DNA of 64,000 nt from Haloarcula halobia (GCF_029338255.1 NZ_CP119787.1:2867631-2931630), one strand, 5' to 3'; shown: positions 52,203-60,977, counted from the stretch's first letter. Translations and numbers: made by a program. Notes: generated from the letters alone by a model not told the origin.

Positions 52203-52421
52203 TCAGGCCACCTCCTCGACGCCCAGGCCCCAGTCAGTCCGCGCGAAGACGGCGAAGACGACGCTCGCGAGCACCATCCAGCCGACGTGCCACCACAGCC
52301 ACACGGGGAGTCCGAAGACGACAGTCGCGTCGCGCCAGAGGAACCACGGCACCGCGAGGGCAACCAGCAGCAGTGCGACGACGGTCCACCCGGCAGTCCG
52401 CACTAATCTCATATCGATCAT
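52203..52421 (-). CDS. DUF3311 small membrane protein
   Basis: The protein has 72 residues and two membrane segments (about 10-30 and 43-60, the second with WLWWHVGWMVLASVVF). DUF3311 proteins are regularly encoded just before sodium:solute symporters, as here, and are thought to be small partner subunits. ATG 52421 or 52412 may be the start. Confidence 0.85.
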   Translation of the reverse strand: MIDMRLVRTAGWTVVALLLVALAVPWFLWRDATVVFGLPVWLWWHVGWMVLASVVFAVFARTDWGLGVEEVA

Positions 52422-52487
52422 GTCTAAACAGTCCGGGTATATATCAATAACGAATCTTCACCCTGTTCCGGTGAAGAATATTTTTCT

Positions 52488-52832
52488 TCAGTACACCCGT
52501 GTGCCAGGTTCGACGTCTCGTTCGGTCGTGAGGTGGACCACGCCGTCGGGGCCGTCGACGCCAGTGACCAGACACTCGCTCTCGAACCCCGCGACGGAGA
52601 CGGGTCCGAGGTTGACGACGGCGACGACCTGCGCGCCCAGCAGGTCGGCCTCGTCGTAGCAGTCGGTCAGGCCCGCGGCGGACTGCAACACCTCGTCGCC
52701 GACGTCCACGCGCAGTCTGTAGAGGTCCTTGCGGGCCTCCGGGAACAGTTCGACGTCGACGACCTCGCCGACGCGCATCTCCACGTCCTCGAGGAACCGC
52801 TCCGGGTCGATGTCGGGTTCGGTGAGTCCCAT
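52488..52832 (-). CDS. tRNA-binding domain protein (CsaA/MetG C-terminal type)
   Basis: This 114-residue OB-fold protein shows VEMRVGEVVDVELFPEARKD, YRLRVDVGDEVLQSAAGL, LLGAQVVAVVNLGPVSVAGF and SECLVTGV, matching the tRNA_bind domain. Free-standing versions may bind tRNA or act as chaperones. It stands alone, divergent from dnaG. Confidence 0.88.
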   Translation of the reverse strand: MGLTEPDIDPERFLEDVEMRVGEVVDVELFPEARKDLYRLRVDVGDEVLQSAAGLTDCYDEADLLGAQVVAVVNLGPVSVAGFESECLVTGVDGPDGVVHLTTERDVEPGTRVY

Positions 52833-53028
52833 ACCCCCGCCACGGGCCCGGGGAACGTGAACCTCCGGGCCTCAGGGGGGCTACGGCCGCGCCCGACGGC
52901 GAGATGACAGCGAGCGAGGACGCTCCCGGCCGGTGCGCAAGGTTATTTTGTTGTCACCAACTACGTCTGGGCAGTGACAGCGGTTCGTCGGGTCGTGCCG
53001 GCCGACGGACCAGGTTCGGAGTCCGAGG

Positions 53029-54327
53029 ATGAACGATACAACCAAATACCTGATACACGCGAACATCACCGCCGCGGGCGTCGTCGAGCGAAACGACGTA
53101 GTCGGCGCCGTGTTCGGGCAGACGGAGGGACTGCTGGGCGAAGAGATGGACCTGCGGACGCTGCAGGACGCGAAGAAAGTCGGCCGCATCGACGTCGATA
53201 TCCAGTCGGAGGCCGGCCAGACGTTCGGAGAGATAACCATCGCGAGCGGCCTCGATCGCGTCGAGACGGCGACGCTCGCGGCGGCCCTAGAGACCATCGA
53301 ACAGGTCGGCCCCTGCCGAGCCGAGATCGAGGTGTCGAACATCGAGGACGTGCGCAGCGCCAAGCGCCGCGAGGTCGTCGAACGGGCGACGGAGATCCTG
53401 TCCGAGTTCGAGGCCGAGTCGATGGGTGTCGAGGACATCGTCGAGACGGTCCGGCAGAAGGCCCGCGTCGCCGACATCGCCGAGTACGAGGGGCTGCCGG
53501 CGGGGCCGCGCGTCGCCGACTCCGACGCCATCGTGGTCGTCGAGGGACGGGCCGACGTGCTCCAGTTGCTGAAGTACGGCGTGAAAAACGCCATCGCCGT
53601 CGAGGGCACGAACGTCCCGGAGAGCGTCGCGGACCTGACCGCCGAACGGACCGTCACGGCCTTCCTGGACGGAGACCGCGGCGGCGACCTCATCCTCAAG
53701 GAGCTCAGCCAGGTCGGCGACGTGGACTTCGTCGCCGTCGCGCCCCGGGACCGCTCCGTCGAGGACCTCTCTCGGGGCGAGGTGATGGCGGCGCTGCGCG
53801 ACAAGATACCCTACGAGACGGTCGCCGACGCCGAGTCACCCGCCCACGCCCTCGCGGACCGCGACCGCGAGGCCGCACGCACCGACGGGGCGGCGGCCGT
53901 CGAACACGCGCTCGACGCCACGGACGAGGAGGCGGCGGCCGTCGCCGCCGGCGAGGGTGCCACCGAGGCGACCGTCCCCGAAGCCGACGCGGAATCGACG
54001 GCCGAGACCGAGACGGAGACGGCCGCGTCCGCCGACTCGGAACCGACGACGCTCTCTGAGCACGTCGCGGCGGTCATCGAGCGCGGGAGCGACACGGTGC
54101 GCCTGCTCGACGCCGACGGCAAGATTCTCGACGAGGGGCCCGCTTCGGACGCCGTCTCGCTCGTCGAGGCCTGCGAGGAGCGCCCGAGCACCGTCGTACT
54201 CGACGGCGAGTGCACGCAGAAGGTCGTCGACGTGGCCGCACAGCGCGGGGTGGACGTCGTCGTTGCGGCCCGCGACGGCGAGTACGTGAAACAGCCCACC
54301 TCGGTGCAGGTCCGGACGGCGGGCTGA
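53029..54327 (+). CDS. dnaG: Archaeal DnaG primase-like protein
   Basis: The protein has 432 residues. The archaeal N-terminal domain begins NDTTKYLIHANITAAGVVER. The Toprim domain (about 165-250) has the catalytic Glu in AIVVVEGRADVLQLL and the acidic pair in FLDGDRGGD. An acidic Ala/Glu/Thr-rich linker (about 310-345) precedes a C-terminal domain. Archaeal DnaG is found with the exosome and may also prime replication. Confidence 0.95.
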   Translation: MNDTTKYLIHANITAAGVVERNDVVGAVFGQTEGLLGEEMDLRTLQDAKKVGRIDVDIQSEAGQTFGEITIASGLDRVETATLAAALETIEQVGPCRAEIEVSNIEDVRSAKRREVVERATEILSEFEAESMGVEDIVETVRQKARVADIAEYEGLPAGPRVADSDAIVVVEGRADVLQLLKYGVKNAIAVEGTNVPESVADLTAERTVTAFLDGDRGGDLILKELSQVGDVDFVAVAPRDRSVEDLSRGEVMAALRDKIPYETVADAESPAHALADRDREAARTDGAAAVEHALDATDEEAAAVAAGEGATEATVPEADAESTAETETETAASADSEPTTLSEHVAAVIERGSDTVRLLDADGKILDEGPASDAVSLVEACEERPSTVVLDGECTQKVVDVAAQRGVDVVVAARDGEYVKQPTSVQVRTAG

Positions 54328-54348
54328 GTCGCAGTTCTCCGGACCCAG

Positions 54349-54765
54349 TCAGAGGTCCAGGACCAGCAACACGCCGTCGCCGTCGTCGTAGTGGTCCGGC
54401 AGTTCGGCGCGCTTCTCGAACCCGAAGCCGTCGTAGAACGACCGGACCCGCTCGTCGTCGGCCCGGGCGGTGAGACGAAGCGTCTCGAAGCCCGCCTCGC
54501 GGAGGCGTCCGAGGAGCGCGTCCAGAAGGCGACTCCCGTAGCCCTGGCCCTGGAGGCGGGGGTCGACGGCGAGCTCCGCGAGGTAGGCGACCGGGTGGTC
54601 GGGGACGACCAGCGCGTAGCCGACGACGACGCCGTCGGTTATCACGAGCAGTGTCGGCGGGCCGTCGACGGCCACGTCCAGCAGGCCCGGCCAGGGTGCG
54701 TCGAGCGCGGCGGCCTGAATCCGGCGGAGGCGGTCGTGGTCCTCCGTGGCGGCCTCGCGGATCAT
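54349..54765 (-). CDS. GNAT-family N-acetyltransferase
   Basis: The 138-residue protein shows LAELAVDPRLQGQGYGSRLL, the acetyl-CoA-binding loop, followed by SFYDGFGFEKRAEL. It begins MIREAATEDHDRLRRIQAA and overlaps the DUF92 stop (ATGA), so the two are co-transcribed. It is RimI-like in shape, but its target is unknown. Confidence 0.9.
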   Translation of the reverse strand: MIREAATEDHDRLRRIQAAALDAPWPGLLDVAVDGPPTLLVITDGVVVGYALVVPDHPVAYLAELAVDPRLQGQGYGSRLLDALLGRLREAGFETLRLTARADDERVRSFYDGFGFEKRAELPDHYDDGDGVLLVLDL

Positions 54766-56105
54766 ACCAGTCCGACGGCGACGACGATGCCGACGCCGGT
54801 GAGCGCGGCCACGAGCGTCGCCAGCATGTTGACGGCCTGGTTCCCGACGACACCGCCCTCGACGGTGGCGCCGAGGATGCTGTCGACGAACATCCCGACC
54901 AGTCCGCAGGTCAGGACCACCGTCGCGCCGAGCGACCCCATCTCCTCGAGCAAGAGCGCGCCGATGCCGGCGATGATGGCCGCGCCGGCCAGGCCCGCGA
55001 GGATGCCCTGCCAGGTTACGCCGCCGTCCGTGCCCGGTTCGACCGGCTGGAGGGTCGTGATGAGCCGCGGGTTGTCGTAGAGGCCGCCGAACTCGCTGGA
55101 GAAGGTATCGGTCATCGCCGCCGACACCGCCCCGGCGAAGGCATAGAGGAACAGCGTCGGGTCGACGGCGAGGTGGCTGGGGCTGGCGGCGGCCGCGAGG
55201 ACCGCAAAGAGCGCGACGATGGAGTTCGCCAGCACGTTCCCGCTGCCGCGGGCTCCCTCGTTTTCCTCGGCGATGCCCCGGTCTTGCTTCTCGTCGTAGC
55301 GGTACTTCGTCGAGAGGCCGCCCAGCCCGAAGAAGGCGATGAGCATGGCGAACCAACCGAAGCCGCCGAGCACGATGGTCAGCAGAGAGAGGAGGACGCC
55401 GGTGAGCATCCCCGGGAGGGAGGCCGTATCGAGCGCGTACGAGAGGTACCCGAGCGCGGCGGTCACGGCCAGCGCGACGGTGATACGGACCGGGGCGACC
55501 GTCGGGTCCAGCTCGAAGAAGAGCCAGGAGAGCAGGCCGACCGAGAGCAACACGAGTGGGTAGTCCCGTTCGAACAGGACCGCCCGGAGCAACGCGGCCA
55601 CGAGCGCACCCGTGACCGCGAGGAAGACGACCTGCGGGAGCCGTGCAGGCCCGACCTGGAACAGCGCCGCGACGACGAACCCGGTGGTCCCGGCCGCCGC
55701 CCCGAAGACGACGAACCCGGCGGTGGCGACGACCCCGTCGCTGCCGTAGGCATACGACAGGCGCTGGCCCAGGTTCCCGTAGGCGACGATGAGCACCGTC
55801 GCGACGAACACGGGGACCGGCAGGCCAAACTGGACGGCCAGCAGTGCGAGGCCGGCGACGGCCAGGGCGAACGCCGCGAGGCCGTAGAGTTTCCCGTCCT
55901 GGTAGTCGCCCGGGAGCGCGAACAGCTCGAAGACCGCCGAGTCCTGGTCGACGGCGACGAGCGAGAGTACCGCGACGAGCACGAACGGGCCCGTCGCGAC
56001 GACAGTCGCGAGGGCGGGCGACCGCAGTCCGGTCGCGGCCGGCACGGCGAACGCCAGCGTCGCGACGATTGCGAAGGCCCCCGCTCGTCGGACTGCCGTT
56101 GTCAC
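54762..56105 (-). CDS. DUF92 membrane protein (TMEM19/phytyl-phosphate-kinase-like)
   Basis: This 447-residue protein has about 12 hydrophobic segments. The DUF92 half (about 230-447) has FFGLGGLSTKYRYDEK, NEGARGSGNVLANSIVALFA, AAMTDTFSSEFGGL and VDSILGATVEGG. Plant VTE6, a phytyl-phosphate kinase, belongs to this family. With two cis-prenyltransferase genes close by, a role in polyprenyl/dolichyl phosphate metabolism is plausible but inferred. The N-terminal half is a separate set of helices. Confidence 0.88.
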   Translation of the reverse strand: MTTAVRRAGAFAIVATLAFAVPAATGLRSPALATVVATGPFVLVAVLSLVAVDQDSAVFELFALPGDYQDGKLYGLAAFALAVAGLALLAVQFGLPVPVFVATVLIVAYGNLGQRLSYAYGSDGVVATAGFVVFGAAAGTTGFVVAALFQVGPARLPQVVFLAVTGALVAALLRAVLFERDYPLVLLSVGLLSWLFFELDPTVAPVRITVALAVTAALGYLSYALDTASLPGMLTGVLLSLLTIVLGGFGWFAMLIAFFGLGGLSTKYRYDEKQDRGIAEENEGARGSGNVLANSIVALFAVLAAAASPSHLAVDPTLFLYAFAGAVSAAMTDTFSSEFGGLYDNPRLITTLQPVEPGTDGGVTWQGILAGLAGAAIIAGIGALLLEEMGSLGATVVLTCGLVGMFVDSILGATVEGGVVGNQAVNMLATLVAALTGVGIVVAVGLV

Positions 56106-56229
56106 GTCCCGCCGCTATCCCCGAGAGGCACTTACCCTTTCCGAACTACGCGGCACCGGGGGTAGCAGGCGGCGCGGGCGACCTGGCCGCGTCCGTGCGT
56201 TTATTTGCGCTCGTCTCACAGTGGTCGTC

Positions 56230-56838
56230 GTGGGCCTGTACGAACGGTACCTCGCGGTCCGACTCCGCCGGAGCGACGCCGCGCTCCCCGGGACCGTCGC
56301 CCTGGTCATCACGGAGCGTGACCTCCTAGCCGAGGGCGCGTACGCGACCCTGGAACAGTTCTTCGAGTGGGCGGTCCAGTACGGCGCCGAGACGCTCGTC
56401 GTCTACGTGAGCGTCTTAGACGAGGAGGTGGTCGGGACGCTCCGGCGCGAACTCGACGGCCTCCGGGCGCCCAGATCCATCGCAGTCAGAGGCCCTGGCG
56501 ACGAGACGGCCGCGGACGCCCCCATCCAGATATCCATCGGCCTCGGCGGGCAGGCCGAGTTCGCGACGGCGGTCGAGAAACTCGCCGAGGGCGTCGAGCG
56601 GGGCGACATCGCGCCCGCGGACATCGACGAGGCGGCCGTCGAGGAGCACCTGGTCTTCCCGACGGCGCCGGACCTCGTGGTCAAGACCGGTGCGGAGCGC
56701 CTCTCGGATTTCATGATCTGGCAGTCGGTGTACTCCGAGCTGTACTTCACCGACGTGAACTGGCAGAACTTCCGCAAGCGCGACTATCTGCGGGCGCTCC
56801 GGGACTACCAGGAGCGCCAGCGCCGGTTCGGACGGTGA
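56230..56838 (+). CDS. cis-prenyltransferase-like subunit lacking the DGNRR motif
   Basis: The protein has 202 residues from GTG 56230 (MGLYERYLAVRL); GTG 56221 would add three. The C-terminal half matches undecaprenyl diphosphate synthases (DLVVKTGAERLSDFMIWQSV, YSELYFTDVNWQNFRKRDYL, ending QRRFGR). The N-terminal catalytic HxAxIxDGNRR is replaced by TVALVITERDLLAEG. So it cannot be a normal single-chain enzyme. It retains the C-terminal RxG-like motif that the neighbouring uppS product lacks, as expected for the helper subunit of a two-component cis-prenyltransferase. Confidence 0.8.
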   Translation: MGLYERYLAVRLRRSDAALPGTVALVITERDLLAEGAYATLEQFFEWAVQYGAETLVVYVSVLDEEVVGTLRRELDGLRAPRSIAVRGPGDETAADAPIQISIGLGGQAEFATAVEKLAEGVERGDIAPADIDEAAVEEHLVFPTAPDLVVKTGAERLSDFMIWQSVYSELYFTDVNWQNFRKRDYLRALRDYQERQRRFGR

Positions 56839-57031
56839 CGCGGCCACAGAAAGCCTATTCCGCCGGCGCCGGGACCGTCGACCATGTCCCCCTGCACGAC
56901 CCGACGTGCCCTCCACCGGGCGGGTGGCCTGGCGCTCTGTGGCGTCGGCGGCGGCTGTCCCGGCCGTGACCGCCCGGGTGGCGGGCTCTGGGTCCACCGG
57001 CCGCCGTTCGGGAGCGTTCGGGAGCGCCGAC

Positions 57032-57952
57032 TCAGTCGGCCGTCCCGTAGTCGTCCTCGACCTCGGCGGCTTCGCGCTCGCTGCTCGGCAGCGCGTCCCG
57101 GAACCGCGAGAGAACCCGCCGCGCGTCGGGCAACTCGCTGTGTTCGAGCGCGCGGACGAGCGCGAGCGCGCGCCGGGCACGCGTGGTCCGCCAGGACTGC
57201 TCGCGGTTCTCGTAGGTCCGGATGGCCCGCAGGAAGTCGATCTTCCGGAACTCGGGCCAGTAGGGCGTACAGAAGAACGTCGCCGCCTCGTTGCCGTTGG
57301 CGTGCCACGGGAGGAAGTTCGAGGTGCGCTCGTCGCCGCCCGTCCGCACGATGAGGTCCACGTCGCTGGTCGGTCCCTCGTAGAGGAACTCCTCGACGAC
57401 GTCCGCGTCGACGTCTTCGGGTTCGAGGTCTCCGGCCTCGACGGCCCGGGCCACGTCGCGGGCGGCCCCGAGCAGTTCCGCGCGGCCGCCGTAGGCCAGC
57501 GCGACGTTGAGGTGCAGGCGGTCGTACTCCGCCGTACGGCTCTCGGCGTAGTCGATGGCGTCCCGGACCCGCTCTGGCAGCAGGTCCGTCTCGCCGATGG
57601 CGCGGATGCGGACGCCGGCGTCGTGGATGCGCTCGGAGTCGGCGAACTCCCGCAGTCGCGACTCCACGAGGTCGAAGATGTGCTCGCGCTCGTCCTCGGG
57701 TCGGTTGAAGTTCTCCGTCGAGAACGCGTACAGCGTCACCTCCTCGACGCCCAGTTCGTCACACCAGTTCAACAGCGCCTCCGTCGTCTCGGCACCCTGT
57801 CGATGGCCCTCGGTCGTATCCTCGCCACGCTCGCGGGCGTAGCGTCGGTTCCCGTCCTGGATGACGGCGACGTGGCTGGGCGTCCCGGACAGTTCCCATC
57901 GAAGCAACCGCTCGTAAGCGGCGTACCCCACCTCGCGGACCCGCTGTCGCAT
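57032..57952 (-). CDS. uppS: cis-prenyltransferase (undecaprenyl/dolichyl diphosphate synthase type), catalytic subunit
   Basis: The enzyme extends isoprenyl diphosphate in cis to make the glycan carrier lipid. The 306-residue protein has HVAVIQDGNRRYARERGE with catalytic Asp33, TLYAFSTENFNRPEDE and IVRTGGDERTSNFLPW. After this the usual YSELYFTDVxWP and the C-terminal RxG are replaced by an Asn/Thr-rich stretch and a longer Arg/Ala tail. It faces the related gene at 56230 that has exactly the missing part. Together they suggest a heteromeric enzyme. Confidence 0.92.
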   Translation of the reverse strand: MRQRVREVGYAAYERLLRWELSGTPSHVAVIQDGNRRYARERGEDTTEGHRQGAETTEALLNWCDELGVEEVTLYAFSTENFNRPEDEREHIFDLVESRLREFADSERIHDAGVRIRAIGETDLLPERVRDAIDYAESRTAEYDRLHLNVALAYGGRAELLGAARDVARAVEAGDLEPEDVDADVVEEFLYEGPTSDVDLIVRTGGDERTSNFLPWHANGNEAATFFCTPYWPEFRKIDFLRAIRTYENREQSWRTTRARRALALVRALEHSELPDARRVLSRFRDALPSSEREAAEVEDDYGTAD

Positions 57953-58040
57953 CGTCTGAAGTATATCAACGAGTCGATAAGGATTTTGTGGCTCGCAGCC
58001 GCGACCTGATTTCGACCGTCCTGTCGAAACATAGCCACAT

Positions 58041-58050
58041 AATTTTAATA
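58041..58050 (+). promoter_or_regulatory. TATA box for cold-shock gene
   Basis: AATTTTAATA is centred about 30 nt before the ATG at 58076. Confidence 0.6.
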
Positions 58051-58075
58051 CGCCGGTGTTCTACGGCGAGGTGCA

Positions 58076-58270
58076 ATGGCGACCGGTACGGTAGACTTCT
58101 TCAACGACACTGGCGGCTACGGCTTCATCGACACCGAAGACGCGGACGAGGACGTGTTCTTCCACATGGAAGACGTCGGCGGTCCGGACCTCGAGGAAGG
58201 CCAAGAGGTGGAGTTCGACATCGAACAGGCCGAGAAGGGGCCCCGCGCAAAGAATCTCAAACGACTGTAA
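58076..58270 (+). CDS. cspA: Cold-shock domain protein
   Basis: This 64-residue protein is a single nucleic-acid-binding OB fold. RNP1-type GGYGFIDT and RNP2-type DVFFHME are present. Spacing and length are those of CspA. Haloarchaea usually have such small, acidic versions acting as RNA chaperones. An AT-rich TATA box at 58041-58050 gives an essentially leaderless transcript. Confidence 0.95.
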   Translation: MATGTVDFFNDTGGYGFIDTEDADEDVFFHMEDVGGPDLEEGQEVEFDIEQAEKGPRAKNLKRL

Positions 58271-58404
58271 GCGAGCGGCTCGCTTCTGACAGCGTGTCTC
58301 TGTCGGGACGAGAGTTCGGTCCGTGGCACGCTCGATACCCCACGCCCCCAGCCACAGGCACGGATTTCGAAGTACATTAAGGCGCGCGCGGCCGACCGAC
58401 AGGC

Positions 58405-58815
58405 ATGACCGACGCCGACGCGTTAGACGAGGACCTGTACCGCCGGACCAAGCAGTTGCTGGAACCCGGCGAGATACAGCTCAACGGGGCCATCGTCCAT
58501 ACCGAGTACGACGGCAGCGACGAGATCGAGATGATGGAGGCGACCATCGAAGTCGGCGAGCTAATCGCCGCGGCCGCCGGCCACGACCCGCAGGACACCT
58601 TCGTCTACTCCGGCAGCGACGACCCCGAGTTCGCGTCGAACCAGCACCAGGGGCTGACCCTCGACGGCGAGGAGTTCGTCTGGGAGTGCCAGCAGCTGCT
58701 CCGCGAGGGGTCGTTCGACCTGGTCTTCTACTACGAGGCCAGCGCGGACCACGAGGGGATTCTCGCGGACGTCGAGGCGGCGGGCTACGCTGTCACCGGC
58801 GTCGAGGGCGAGTAA
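58405..58815 (+). CDS. Haloarchaeal DUF5778-like protein
   Basis: The 136-residue acidic soluble protein includes DEDLYRRTKQLLEPGEIQLN, VHTEYDGSDEIEMMEATIEV and LVFYYEASADHEGILADV. The pattern fits a conserved haloarchaeal family, probably DUF5778. The function is unknown. It is convergent with the zinc-ribbon gene, two bases apart. Confidence 0.7.
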   Translation: MTDADALDEDLYRRTKQLLEPGEIQLNGAIVHTEYDGSDEIEMMEATIEVGELIAAAAGHDPQDTFVYSGSDDPEFASNQHQGLTLDGEEFVWECQQLLREGSFDLVFYYEASADHEGILADVEAAGYAVTGVEGE

Positions 58816-58817
58816 GG

Positions 58818-59102
58818 CTACGTCCGGAGCCGTTCCTGGCAGTTGTGGCAGTAGGTGTAGGTCTCGCCGTTGGCGACGCCACAGATGTGGCAGGTGACGG
58901 AGTCCGTGTCGGCCCGCTGGAAGTAGGCGTTCAGCTGGCCGGTGTCCATCCCGACGCGCTTCCCGCGGAACTCCTCGACGAGGGGCTCGTGGGCGGCGTA
59001 GTCGATGAGCCGGAACATGAGGATAAAGGACAGCGGCGCACCCACCAGTACGAACAGGAAGACCAGCAGCCGAACGGCGAGTTCGGCGGTGGGTATCGAC
59101 AT
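58818..59102 (-). CDS. Membrane-anchored zinc-ribbon protein
   Basis: The protein has 94 residues. A hydrophobic segment (about 9-30, RLLVFLFVLVGAPLSFILMF) is followed by a basic/acidic linker and a zinc ribbon, CHICGVANGETYTYCHNCQE (four Cys plus His). Haloarchaea have many such proteins of unknown role. ATG 59102 was chosen. Confidence 0.75.
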   Translation of the reverse strand: MSIPTAELAVRLLVFLFVLVGAPLSFILMFRLIDYAAHEPLVEEFRGKRVGMDTGQLNAYFQRADTDSVTCHICGVANGETYTYCHNCQERLRT

Positions 59103-59205
59103 CGGTGAAACTACGGCCGCAAAGGGGTAAAATCCTCCGCCACCGGGTGCCCGCCCGTCACCGCGTCCCGCGTCCCTTATACTCACCGAGGCCCGAGCAC
59201 GCGGT

Positions 59206-60261
59206 ATGAGTGAGGACCTCGGGACGGTGGACCGCGCCGTCCTGAACGCGTTCCAGGGCGGGTTTCCGGTGGTCGAACGGCCCTTCGAACCGGCGGCGGC
59301 CGCGCTCCGCGAGGCCGGGGTCGACGTCGACGCCGACGCGTTGCTCGAGCGCGTCCAGCAACTGGACGAGGCGGGGGTGTTGAGCCGGTTCGGGGCGCTC
59401 ATCGACGCCGAGGAGATCGGTGGGACCGCGACGCTGGTGGCGACCCACGCGCCCGAGGACCGGTACGACGAGCACGTCGACCTGATCAACGCCCACCCGG
59501 AGGTGGCCCACAACTACGAGCGCGAGCACCCCCACCTCAACATGTGGTTCGTGCTCTCGGTGGCCGACGAGGCCCGCGTCGAGGCGGTGCTGTCCGAAAT
59601 CGAGGCCGAGACGGGCGAACAGACGTACAACCTCCCGAAACAACAGGAGTTCCACGTCGGCGCGAAGTTCCCCGTCGAGGGGCCACAGACCCAGGCCGTC
59701 GACTGCTCGGCCGCCGGGCCGGACGTGACCCCGACCGACCGGCGGTCGCTGACGCCCGAGGAGCTCGACCTCGTGCTTGAGATTCAGGGTGGGCTCCCGG
59801 TGACCGAGACGCCCTACGCCGACGTGGCCGACGCCATCGGCGCCGACGTCGAGTGGGTCCTCGAGACCGTCAAGCGGTTCAACGAGGAGGGGAAGGTCCG
59901 TCGCGTCGGCCTCATCCCGAACCACTACGCGCTCGGGTACAGCGAGAACGGGATGACCGTCTGGGACGTGCCCGACGACGTCGTCGACGAGGTGGGCCCC
60001 GCTATCGCCGAGTTCGACTTCGTCACCCACTGTTACGAGCGCCCGCGCCACGAGGGGGTCTGGCCGTACAACTTCTTCGCGATGACCCACGGGCGCAGCG
60101 AAGCCGAGAGCGACGAGCGCATCCAGCAGGTCCACGACCGCATGAACGAGTACTGGGACGTCGGCGAGGCCGACTGGGACACGCTGTTCTCGACGCGCAT
60201 CCTCAAGAAGACGGGCATCCGCGTAGACGAGCGAGCGAAGGCCAACGTCGAGACACGGTGA
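59206..60261 (+). CDS. ahbB: Siroheme decarboxylase, fused AhbA-AhbB type
   Basis: The enzyme removes acetate side-chain carboxyls from siroheme on the alternative haem route. The 351-residue protein contains two AsnC/Lrp-like modules, each a winged helix followed by an alpha-beta domain: residues about 5-165 (AVLNAFQGGFPVVERPF, NAHPEVAHNYEREHPHLNMW) and 185-345 (LVLEIQGGLPVTETPYADVA, THCYERPRHEGVWPYNFFAM). This is the two-subunit AhbA/AhbB arrangement in one chain. It precedes precorrin-2 dehydrogenase and glutamyl-tRNA reductase, which supports the call. Confidence 0.9.
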   Translation: MSEDLGTVDRAVLNAFQGGFPVVERPFEPAAAALREAGVDVDADALLERVQQLDEAGVLSRFGALIDAEEIGGTATLVATHAPEDRYDEHVDLINAHPEVAHNYEREHPHLNMWFVLSVADEARVEAVLSEIEAETGEQTYNLPKQQEFHVGAKFPVEGPQTQAVDCSAAGPDVTPTDRRSLTPEELDLVLEIQGGLPVTETPYADVADAIGADVEWVLETVKRFNEEGKVRRVGLIPNHYALGYSENGMTVWDVPDDVVDEVGPAIAEFDFVTHCYERPRHEGVWPYNFFAMTHGRSEAESDERIQQVHDRMNEYWDVGEADWDTLFSTRILKKTGIRVDERAKANVETR

Positions 60262-60269
60262 GGCGAGCG

Positions 60270-60276
60270 TTTATAT
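60270..60276 (+). promoter_or_regulatory. TATA box internal to the haem cluster
   Basis: TTTATAT starts nine bases after the ahbB stop and is centred about 28 nt before the ATG of the 10-codon leader ORF at 60301. It would start a separate transcript for that leader and the two genes after it. Confidence 0.6.
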
Positions 60277-60300
60277 CCGATGCCCAACCACACCCTGACG

Positions 60301-60333
60301 ATGGAACGGACGGCGGGGGAGGTGCCCGGATGA
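60301..60333 (+). CDS. 10-codon leader ORF before precorrin-2 dehydrogenase
   Basis: ATG at 60301 lies where transcription from the TATA box should begin, so it would be read leaderless as MERTAGEVPG and stop. Its TGA overlaps the next start as ATGA. A GGAGGTG Shine-Dalgarno-like sequence at 60317-60323 lies inside it, 6 nt before the next ATG. This layout suggests translational coupling or control of the haem-branch genes. It could also be chance. Confidence 0.45.
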   Translation: MERTAGEVPG

Positions 60334-60977
60334 TACCGCTGTTGCACGACTTCGAGGGCGAGACCGTACTCGTCCTCGGTGGGGGACCGGTGGGAGCGCG
60401 GAAGGCCCGCCGGTTCGCGGCCGAGGCGGACGTCGTGGTCGTCAGTCCCGCCTTCGGCGACCGCGAGTTCGGGGACGCACAGCTGGTCCGGGCCGCCCCG
60501 GACGCCGACGCCGTCGCCGGCTACGTCGAGCGACTCGACCCCGCGCTCGTCGTCGCCGCGACGGACGACGCGACGGTGAACGACGCCGCGGCCGACGCGG
60601 CACGGGCCCACGGCGCGCTGGTCAACCGGGCCGACGACCACGGTGGGCAGGACGTCGGGACCGTCACCGTCCCGGCGACGGTCCGGGACGGCCCCGTGAC
60701 CATGTCGATCGCGACGGGCGGTACCGCACCGGCCCTCTCGAAGTACCTCCGCGAGCGGTTCGAGGCGGACTTTGCCGGCGCCGGAGAGATGGCGCGACTC
60801 GCCGGCGACCTGCGCGAGGAGCTGCGGGCCCGGGACGTCCCGCCGGCGGAGCGACGCGATGCTGTCAGACGCGTTGTCAGGTCACGAGACGTTTGGAAGG
60901 CTTTAGATAGGGGCAGGTCCAAGGCACGACAAGTAGCGGACGACGAGATTGCGGACGTCCCCGGTGATCTGTCGTGA
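60330..60977 (+). CDS. Precorrin-2 dehydrogenase / sirohydrochlorin ferrochelatase-like protein
   Basis: The 215-residue enzyme oxidises precorrin-2 with NAD and may insert iron, feeding siroheme for the AhbB step. The Rossmann start is MIPLLHDFEGETVLVLGGGP, with VGARKARRF, VVAATDDATVNDAAA and SIATGGTAPALSKYLRERFE as in Met8p/CysG-N/SirC. It overlaps a 10-codon leader ORF (ATGA) and hemA (GTGA). Confidence 0.92.
   Translation: MIPLLHDFEGETVLVLGGGPVGARKARRFAAEADVVVVSPAFGDREFGDAQLVRAAPDADAVAGYVERLDPALVVAATDDATVNDAAADAARAHGALVNRADDHGGQDVGTVTVPATVRDGPVTMSIATGGTAPALSKYLRERFEADFAGAGEMARLAGDLREELRARDVPPAERRDAVRRVVRSRDVWKALDRGRSKARQVADDEIADVPGDLS

Noticed and set aside
56884-56964. Short plus-strand start resembling a twin-arginine/lipoprotein leader (TTRRALHRAGGLALCG)
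   Set aside because: The resemblance ends after about 25 residues, the rest is Arg/Pro-rich and lies antisense to uppS. It may be a remnant, but the support is too thin.
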